In this document: piece after piece, positions 8,386-15,101 of the stretch
Position numbering within the stretch: position 1 is the first letter of the stretch
How the letters are laid out: the number at the start of each line of letters is the position of its first letter
From: Planctomycetota bacterium
Lineage (GTDB): Bacteria; Planctomycetota; Phycisphaerae; UBA1845; PWPN01
Assembly (NCBI GenBank): GCA_020346805.1
Contig: CP070790.1
Location: 3,646,844 to 3,661,944, forward strand
DNA: 15,101 bases
Direction of reading: 5' to 3'
Notes under the pieces: model-generated
Databases searched by the model: none
What the model was told of the DNA's origin: nothing
The model's input: the letters and a program-made list of their open reading frames with translations, nothing else
Program-made: the position numbers and the translations under genes

Positions 8386-8428
8386 TATCAAAGAACATAT
8401 GATTCGACTATGGCGATCTTCTTTGATA
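8386..8428. repeat. Ten-base perfect inverted repeat just after a stop codon
   Basis: TATCAAAGAA at 8386-8395 is matched by TTCTTTGATA at 8419-8428, around a 23-base loop. It begins one base after the TAA (8432-8430) of the interrupted gene, in transcription order. The arms are AT-rich and no T-run follows on the minus strand. A stabilising 3' hairpin or a protein-binding site is therefore more likely than an intrinsic terminator. Confidence 0.4.
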
Positions 8429-8429
8429 A

Positions 8430-11400
8430 TTAGTACCGGGCTACTATTTTTTGTGCGCCGGTTATGGTACCGGGCAGTATGATCCATTCTTTCTTAACAT
8501 CGAATTGGTCGTACTTTTCTCCGTTGAGCATCACGCTTTGAATGGGCTTTTGTCTTGGATGTCGTATACGAAGATAGATGTTCTTGGGCCGATTACGTGT
8601 TGGCGGATTGACTACGGCTTCGATTTCACCTTCAGCAGCACGGGAGTTGATTTGCAATGACATTGTGCCGAAGTATGTGGTGGCCCGGTCGATGCCGATG
8701 TTGTTGCCGTTCTTCAACCAATACCGGGGGATGGCCTTCCCCAGGTACAGATCCTCACTCTGCTCATGCACAAACATCAGGCGCAGCCAGTATGTAGATT
8801 GGGCTTCGTCCGAGCTCTTAAAATGATCACCCGCAGGATAACCCAGTTCGGGCTTGGAATGTTCGTTACACATTCTGATTTCTGGATAGAAGGCGGAGGC
8901 CAAGGAGTTAAAGTAGGTTCTGACATAGTGCTTGATTTCATCACGGTACTAATAGGGCAACGGTCCGTGCAGCAAATTGGCCTGCATGGAGAAGCCCCCG
9001 CGGGAAAACCAGAAAATTCCAAAGACTGGAATATCGTATCCGTAACTATCCGAGATATACAGATTGTCCTCAAAATCCTTGAGAATCCATTCGGACTCGA
9101 TGCTGTTGGCGTCGATGAGATTCATAATGGGTAAGTGTATGGCCCCCTCGAGGGTCTCGCGCAGCCAGCCATAACATCGTCCCCGCTCGTATAGCCGGGA
9201 GGGGTATTTGGATACGTAGGTTCCGTCGCGCAGCTTGACTACCGGGCAGCGGAGACGGGCTTTTTCCATACTGTCCAGGAAATCGCTGCGATAGGCCTTC
9301 GCTTCAGTTTGCAGGCGTTGGGCTTGGGGATGCCCGAAGTCCTGCAGGGCATCGGCCAAGGCCTCAAAGCCCCATACCGTACAGGCATTGGTCACCATCC
9401 AATACCAGAAATCAGTAACATCTTCGAGAGAACCGACCGGCAGCCAGCCATATTCTATGGGACGCGTACCGTCGGAAAGTTCCCGCATGGTCGACTTGCG
9501 CTCGCGGATCACCCATTTACATGATTCAATCAGCTTGGGTGCCGCTCGTTCCATCCATTGTCGGTCGCGGGTGTTCCACCAGTGATCGGCCATGTTCCAC
9601 ATCACCCAGCCGTGGCTTTTATTGTAGTTGCCCATCTCGTGACCGCCGGAGCCGTAGAACAGGCCTTTTTGAGTTTTAAAATTTCCTGCGAGCTTGACCG
9701 TTCCCTGATAATGCAGGAAGGATTCCAGACATTGCTCCGCCTCCCGGCTGCAGCCACGACGATCCAGGTCGCTGATCATCATGGCGGACTCGTCCGGGAA
9801 TACACCGTAACTGAAGGTACCCACGTGGGCGTGCAGCCGATCGGCATCGGTTTCCTTCCAGCAGTTTACCAGAAGATGGCGGAGATGGGCCTTGTAGAAA
9901 TCGTTCAGCCATGGTTCCGGCGTAGTGATCTGAGTTGCTTCGTCCGTGCGGTGCCGCCAATATTCGCAAACTCGCTCAGCGGTTTGTTCGAAACCCCGCT
10001 TACCAAGGGATTCGATCTCCACATCCTTATCCACGGTTATCGAAGGGATGGCAAAAAGCAGTTTATGTGATTCACCCGGCTTCAATTGTAATGACCACCT
10101 TAAGCCGTTGCCTTGTGGCGTAAACTCCCCGCGCCCGTCGGTATCGATTAGATACCTAAATCGCGGTTCGTCATATGAAGAGGTATAAATACCATCGCCT
10201 TTGATGAAGAGTTTTTCCGGTCCCTCCGCCTGTGCGGTCAAATACAAATTGACAGGAGCACTCCTCGTCTGAGACGTATTAACAACATGTACACACATCA
10301 TCAACACGGATGGATTATCGATTCTGATATTGCTCCAATCGCCGTTGATTTCGTCAAGAACTGTCAGTTGTTCGTAATAGATGGGGCCGTCCTGCCACCA
10401 GGTCCGCAGCAGCGGTAAATACCCTTCCTTCAACTCACGGCCTCCGCGGCGATCTTCCGCCGGGAAACCGAAAGCGAGATTGAGTATCCGGCCGGGCCAT
10501 TGTTTGCGATTGCTGTCCTTCGGGCTGCGATGGCGGGCAAACCAGCGCGGATTATTATTGATCCGAAGATCGCCATTAGGCAACTGGAACATGGCGTTGC
10601 GATTAAACGGCAGGCCGTGAACAAAATACAGCGGTCGTTTGAGAGGCATTTCGTTCCAGGCCCGCGGCCAGGTTTGTTCGGGGGCATCGAAGATCATGTC
10701 GTATACCGTCTTTTGGACTTGCTCTTTGCAGGCCTGCCGATATCCCTCAAGCGTTATGGAGTCATGTCCGTCGGTTACCAGATAACCGAGATCGTCTACC
10801 AGAATTCTCTCGCCACCGGCCAGATCCGCGGGTGCGAAAGAGAAAGGCCGGTCTTTTGACTTGACCGTCACAATGGTACGGTCGTAGTGGGGCTCGGCCA
10901 GGTCTTTTGCCATCAGGATATCCGCCTCTATACCGCCATTGATATCGCCGGTCTGGGTCCAGCTTATTTGATCCCCGGTCTTGACGTTACTTCCTTTGAC
11001 AGGTCGAACATCGATAACCTTGCCGTTGAATACTTCCAGCGATCCGGTGACCGGACCATCGGCAAGCTTGATCCTTTCGTCTCCCGGTTTTCCCCACAGA
11101 ATGCGAACGGTAATGGGCCGGCATACCGCATCGGTCAATGCCTGAATTCGCCTGGGTTTGGGCATGGTATCTGATGAGATAATTCGTATCTTCAGGGTTT
11201 TGCGATATCCTACCCCGGGATGATCGAGGTTCTTGAATTCGCGGGCGGAAGTTGGATTGAAGGTGCAGATAAGTTGCCGGCCGTCGGCCTTGATCTTGCC
11301 GTCGGCATCCCTCCATTTGCCGTTGGTCCAATCGTCCACTCTTGCCCAGCCGTAACCGGCGGGATTCTCCGGAAGTCTGAGGTCGGGTTTACCTCTCCAA

Positions 11401-11663
11401 TGATGATGCCAGTATTGAACACGAACTTTGTTCACATCAGGCGTAGGAGCGCCGTTATCAAATTCGACGATAAACCGGTGGATCTTGCGGGGTTCGCCCC
11501 AATACACCCCATAGGCCTTTCCGTCGGGTTGGTCAAGCGAAAATCCAAAGGGGGCGGCATCAAAAGCATCGTCGGCTGCCCATACGCTATTGCCCCATAC
11601 CAACGATAATATCACAATCACCGCTACCCGTACCGAATACCATGAACTGAAATGGGACCTCAT
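8430..11663 (-). pseudogene. Tandem paralogue of the 1,091-residue secreted protein, interrupted by an in-frame amber codon
   Basis: The frame covers 1,078 codons: 904 sense codons, TAG at 8951-8949, 172 more sense codons, then TAA. It aligns end to end with the intact gene just upstream. By eye, about half the residues match in the first 150 and about four fifths in the last 150. The break falls in LPY-stop-YRDEIKHYVRTY, where the paralogue has MPYLFRDEIKHYVRTY, so one Leu codon (TTG to TAG) explains it. ATG 11663 is preferred over a GTG at 11693 because GGAG lies 8 bases before it and a signal peptide (about 1-29, ending SVWA) follows. The truncated product would lack the end of the helical domain, including the conserved PELGYPAGDHFK, and the final beta domain. 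It is either a recent pseudogene, a sequencing error or a readthrough gene. Confidence 0.75.
8949..8951 (-). other. In-frame TAG inside a conserved frame
   Basis: Read on the minus strand the codons are TAT TAG TAC CGT GAT GAA. The intact paralogue reads TAT CTG TTT CGC GAC GAG at the same place. No frameshift or second stop occurs in the following 172 codons. The ORF after it has no ATG with a ribosome binding site; the nearest possible start is a TTG at 8903. TAG is not used as a terminal stop by any other complete gene in the window, which end in TGA or TAA, but six genes are too few to mean much. Confidence 0.9.
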
Positions 11664-11671
11664 TATCTTTT

Positions 11672-11675
11672 CTCC
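11672..11675 (-). promoter_or_regulatory. Ribosome binding site supporting the start at 11663
   Basis: GGAG on the minus strand, 8 bases before the ATG at 11663-11661. It favours this start over the in-frame GTG at 11693. Confidence 0.55.
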
Positions 11676-11741
11676 AAAAACACCAGGCCTCACTATAGCT
11701 GAATCTCTTTACGGCAGGTGGGCATATCAGTATTTTTCTAC

Positions 11742-14700
11742 TCAATACCGTGCCACTATATTTTGTTCTCCTTTGACATCGCCGGAAAGAATGATCCATT
11801 CTTTGTCGGCGTCGAATTTATCATATGGTTTACCGTTAACCACCACATTCTGGATCGGCTTTTGTCTTGGATGTCGTATACGAAGGTAGATATTCTTGGG
11901 CTGATTGCGTGTTGGAGGATTGATTACAGCTTCGATTTCACCTTCAGCGGCCCGGGATTTTATTTGCAACGACATTGGGCCGAAGTGGGTGGCGGCCCGG
12001 TTGATGCCGATGTTATTTCCGTTCTTCATCCAATAGCGGGGGATGGCCTGGCCAAGGTACAATTCATTATCTCGTTCGTGCACGAACATCAGGCGCAGCC
12101 AGTAAGTCGATTGAGACTCATCCGAAGTTTTGAAGTGATCGCCTGCGGGATAACCTAACTCGGGTAGCGAGTGTTCGTTGCACATGCGGATATCCGGCTC
12201 GAATGCCGATGCAAAGGCATTTAAATATGTTCGCACGTAATGCTTGATCTCGTCGCGAAACAGATAGGGCATGGGAGAATCAAGCAAATTGGCCTGCATG
12301 GAGAATCCGCCGCGGGAGAACCAGAATTGATCGAAGACTGGAATCGTGTAGCCGTAGCCCTCCGAGATGTAAAGGTTGTCCTCGTAATCCTTCATAATCC
12401 ATTTGGTTTCAGGTGATTTCGGGTCCACCAATCCCATAAGAGGCAGAAATATAGATCCTTCCAGGGTTTCTCGAATCCAACCGTAGCATCGCCCGCGTTC
12501 ATACAGGCGCGAGGGGGATTTGGGAACATATGTTCCGTCGCGCAAGCGAACTACCGGGGCGCGGATGCGTGATTCGGTCAGGCCGGCGACAACATCGTCA
12601 TGATAGGCTTTCGCTTCTTCAACCAGTCGGAAGGCTTGGGGATGTCCATAGTCGGCCAGGGCGGCGGAGAGGGCATCAAATCCCCAAACGGTAGCCGAAT
12701 TCGTGGCCTGCCAGTACCAGTAATCCTGCACATCTTCCAGTCCGCCCGCGGGGAGGAAGCCATATTCGATCGGTTTAGACCCGTCGGCGTTGGTTCTCAT
12801 GGTATTCTGACGTTCCCGGATCACCCATTCACAGGCTTTGATGAGTTTGGGGGCCGATCGCTCCATCCACTCACGATCGCGCGTATACCACCAGTGTTGC
12901 CCCATGCACCACATCACATAACCGTGGTGTTTGTTATAACCACCTGATTGGGAACCCTGGGCCCCATAAAATAAACCTTCTTTACTCTTGAAGTTACCGG
13001 GGAGCATGGCCGTACCCTGGAAATCCAGCCAGGTTTGGAGGCAGTCTTCGGCATCCTTGTGATAGCCCCGTCGGTCCAAATCGCTGATCATCTGGCACGA
13101 TTCGTTACAGTATACGCCGTAGTAGAACGTCCCTACATGGGCGTAACGGCGTTGGGTATCAAGGTCTTTCAGGCAGTTGACCTGCAAATGTCGGGCGTGG
13201 CTTTTATAGAAATCATTTATCCACGTTTCGGGAGTTTCGATTTGTGCGCCCCTGGCGGTCAGCTCTCGCCAATAATCGCAAACCCGTTTACTGTCTGTGT
13301 CGAAATTTCGTTTACCAAGGGCCTCGATTTCTTCATCTTTGTCCAAGGTAATCGATGGGATGGCAAAAAAGAATTCATGTGATTCGCCGGGCTTTAATTC
13401 GAGTGACCAACGCAGGTTCTGCTTATCCTGTGAAAAAGTTCCCCGATCGCTCGTTTGAATCAGATACCTGAAACGGCGTCCATCCGGATAGTCCGCCCAC
13501 ACTTTACCATCATCGAGAATGAGCTTTTCATCGCCACTTCGTTCCTGACGTCTTCCGCCGGGAGAAGAACGGAGATGCAGCCGGGCCGTGCTTTTTGTCG
13601 CCGCGGAAGTGTTGATTACTCGCATTTTCATTAACAATACGGTTGGATCGTCCAGGCGAATTTTGCTCAAGTCCGGTTCGAGCTTATCCAGAATGGTTTG
13701 CGATTGGTAATAAATGGGGCCGTCCTGCCACCAGGTACGAAGCAGGGGCAGGTAGCCCTCATAAAGTTCGCGCCCCCCTCTTCGGTGGTCGGGTAATCCG
13801 AAAGACAGCCAAAGAAAATGGCCGTCCCAGCCCTTGCGTTTGGAATCTTTGGGACTTTCGATGTTTTTGCTTCGGTGGAACCAATGCCCGACATTAGTAA
13901 TACCCACATCATTGTTGGGATTCTGCTTCATGGCGTTTCGGTTGCCGGGCAGGCCGTGCACAAATTCCATTGGTCTGCGGAGGGGCATGTCATCCCAGGC
14001 ACGAGAGAGCGTTTGTTCTCCGCTGTTGAAGACGCGGTCATATACGGTCTTGCCGGCGAATTCCTTCCGCAACTCGCGGTAATTATTCAGCGTAATCCGG
14101 TCATCTCCGCGCACGGCCAGCATACCCAGATCGTCCACCAGGATACGATCGCCGCGAGCCACTTCATCGGCAGCAAAAGAAAATGGGCGATACTTCGACC
14201 TTACCGTTACAAGGGTACGATCGTAGCGGTCATCCACAGGATCCACGGCCATGAGCAGGTCGGCTACAATACCACCTTGTGAGTTGGCGGGAATTTCGAA
14301 CCTGTTGTCTTCGACGGTCACGGATCTACCCGCGATAGGACGTATAGCGATGATCTTTCCGTTGTATATTTCGAGGTGACCGGTATCTCCGTCCTGTTTC
14401 TGCAAACTCGGCTCCGCAGGCCGGCCCCACCAAATACACACACTCAGGGATGTGTACATTGCATCAGTGAGAGTTTGAAAACAGGTAATCCTGGGCAGGG
14501 TATTTTCGGAGATGAGTCGGATCTTGAGCGTCTTGCGATAAGTTACACCGGGCTGGCCGAGTTTTTTAAACTCCTTTTTACCTGTAGGTTCAAAGGTAAA
14601 AATCCAGCGTGAGCCTTCAACATTGAGTTGAGTATTCGCGTCTTTCCATTTACCGTTGGTCCAGTCGTCCATGCGGGTCCAGCCGACGCCACCGGCCCCC

Positions 14701-15017
14701 TTCTCCGCGAGCACCGGATCGGGTCGGCCGTCCCACACCCTGTGCCAGTATTGCAGTCGAACCTTCTCCACCGCCGGTGGATCTTCCTCAAATTCGACGA
14801 CGACCATCCGAATCTTACGAGGTTCGGCCCAACGCACGCTGTATATTTTTCCATCCGCCGGCCTGTCGACAAATCCAAATGGCGTGGCGTCGAATGCAGC
14901 ACCTTGTATACATTTAGCGTTATCTGCCGCTCGGGCATGCATACAACCAAAGGGTATCACCAACAATGGGATTATGGCTACCGTCATCTTAAGCCTATAG
15001 ATCCTCGCCAAGCTCAT
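11742..15017 (-). CDS. Large secreted protein of unknown family, candidate six-hairpin-type glycan-active enzyme
   Basis: 1,091 residues from the ATG at 15017. This start is chosen because GGAGGT is 6 bases upstream and a signal peptide (about 1-30, ending ARA) follows; the frame stays open to 15080. Layout judged by eye: a beta-rich N-terminal domain about 40-200 (DDWTNGKW at 117-124); a further beta-rich part to about 560, with HGLPGNRNAM (354-363) and LRTWWQDGPIYY (426-437); a helical domain about 595-985 resembling alpha/alpha toroids of glycosidases; and a beta domain about 1000-1091. Acidic residues shared with the paralogue that could be catalytic are Glu639 (NES), Asp646 and Asp648 (SDLDRRG), Glu761 and Asp762, and Glu953 (PELGYPAGDHF). 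I cannot name the family. It leads the cluster in this window and is probably secreted; enzyme action on a polysaccharide is inferred from fold impression and neighbours. Confidence 0.75.
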   Translation of the reverse strand: MSLARIYRLKMTVAIIPLLVIPFGCMHARAADNAKCIQGAAFDATPFGFVDRPADGKIYSVRWAEPRKIRMVVVEFEEDPPAVEKVRLQYWHRVWDGRPDPVLAEKGAGGVGWTRMDDWTNGKWKDANTQLNVEGSRWIFTFEPTGKKEFKKLGQPGVTYRKTLKIRLISENTLPRITCFQTLTDAMYTSLSVCIWWGRPAEPSLQKQDGDTGHLEIYNGKIIAIRPIAGRSVTVEDNRFEIPANSQGGIVADLLMAVDPVDDRYDRTLVTVRSKYRPFSFAADEVARGDRILVDDLGMLAVRGDDRITLNNYRELRKEFAGKTVYDRVFNSGEQTLSRAWDDMPLRRPMEFVHGLPGNRNAMKQNPNNDVGITNVGHWFHRSKNIESPKDSKRKGWDGHFLWLSFGLPDHRRGGRELYEGYLPLLRTWWQDGPIYYQSQTILDKLEPDLSKIRLDDPTVLLMKMRVINTSAATKSTARLHLRSSPGGRRQERSGDEKLILDDGKVWADYPDGRRFRYLIQTSDRGTFSQDKQNLRWSLELKPGESHEFFFAIPSITLDKDEEIEALGKRNFDTDSKRVCDYWRELTARGAQIETPETWINDFYKSHARHLQVNCLKDLDTQRRYAHVGTFYYGVYCNESCQMISDLDRRGYHKDAEDCLQTWLDFQGTAMLPGNFKSKEGLFYGAQGSQSGGYNKHHGYVMWCMGQHWWYTRDREWMERSAPKLIKACEWVIRERQNTMRTNADGSKPIEYGFLPAGGLEDVQDYWYWQATNSATVWGFDALSAALADYGHPQAFRLVEEAKAYHDDVVAGLTESRIRAPVVRLRDGTYVPKSPSRLYERGRCYGWIRETLEGSIFLPLMGLVDPKSPETKWIMKDYEDNLYISEGYGYTIPVFDQFWFSRGGFSMQANLLDSPMPYLFRDEIKHYVRTYLNAFASAFEPDIRMCNEHSLPELGYPAGDHFKTSDESQSTYWLRLMFVHERDNELYLGQAIPRYWMKNGNNIGINRAATHFGPMSLQIKSRAAEGEIEAVINPPTRNQPKNIYLRIRHPRQKPIQNVVVNGKPYDKFDADKEWIILSGDVKGEQNIVARY

Positions 15018-15023
15018 GTTTTG

Positions 15024-15029
15024 ACCTCC
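15024..15029 (-). promoter_or_regulatory. Ribosome binding site fixing the start at 15017
   Basis: GGAGGT on the minus strand, 6 bases before the ATG at 15017-15015. It sets the start 21 codons inside the longest open frame. The bases from here to the window end show no clear promoter. Confidence 0.75.
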
Positions 15030-15101
15030 AAATGAACTGTTATAAATTTGTTTATCCCTCACCCAGTGGGATGAAAGCATATACGTTAAAAGTTACGTTG
15101 T

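Larger units (their letters stand above)
8430..15017 (-). repeat. Diverged tandem gene duplication
   Basis: The units 11742-15017 and 8430-11663 are same-direction copies of one gene with 78 bases between them. Protein similarity runs over the whole length and is highest at the C-terminal end. There the DNA also matches closely, for example a 29-base identical run at 8545-8573 and 11857-11885 encoding part of RIRHPRQKPIQ. Confidence 0.85.

Noticed and set aside
8430..8903. Separate 157-residue gene downstream of the amber codon
   Set aside because: It is the in-frame continuation of the interrupted paralogue, begins only at a TTG within a conserved helix, and has no ribosome binding site.
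9558..10070. 170-codon plus-strand ORF inside the interrupted paralogue
   Set aside because: It is an antisense shadow of a well-conserved minus-strand reading frame.

Overview
The window looks like part of a carbohydrate-degradation locus from a planctomycete, probably of the Phycisphaerae. The evidence is a run of very large secreted multidomain proteins, a C-terminal pair of dockerin-like calcium loops of the kind common in Phycisphaerae (ending in FQTCFSG and KFSSCMGG), and malectin-like and DUF5060-like modules. There is no SusC/SusD-like pair of the Bacteroidetes type. This taxonomic call is an inference from protein style, not from a marker gene.

Every gene I can support lies on the minus strand, so transcription runs from right to left. 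In that order: (i) an intact secreted protein of about 1,091 residues (15017-11742); (ii) 78 bases on, its tandem paralogue (11663-8430), whose frame is broken by one in-frame TAG at 8951-8949; (iii) an 890-residue secreted protein with an alpha/alpha-barrel-like N-terminus, a beta-sandwich and a malectin-like domain (8225-5553); (iv) a 141-residue secreted-looking protein that may be an internally deleted remnant of a larger enzyme (5407-4982); (v) a GH5-like/DUF4038-like TIM-barrel protein (start 4979 or 4985, end 3516), closely coupled to iv; (vi) after a 749-base gap, an 824-residue DUF5060/TIM-barrel/Ig/dockerin-like protein (2766-292); (vii) the first 30 codons of another exported protein, leaving the window at position 1.

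All seven products begin with a plausible signal peptide, so the set probably works outside the cytoplasm on a complex glycan. No transporter, sulfatase, regulator, tRNA, rRNA, CRISPR array or intact mobile element is visible. Clear GGAGG-type ribosome binding sites fix the starts of genes i and iii, and weaker ones support ii and vii. Genes i to v could form one transcript; the 749-base gap with two TATAAT-containing repeats suggests that vi has its own promoter.

The main points of interest are the tandem pair of very large proteins of no family I can name, the single amber codon that splits one of them while the sequence after it stays well conserved, and the short protein that seems to join the two ends of a longer one. 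I found no convincing new defence or mobile system.
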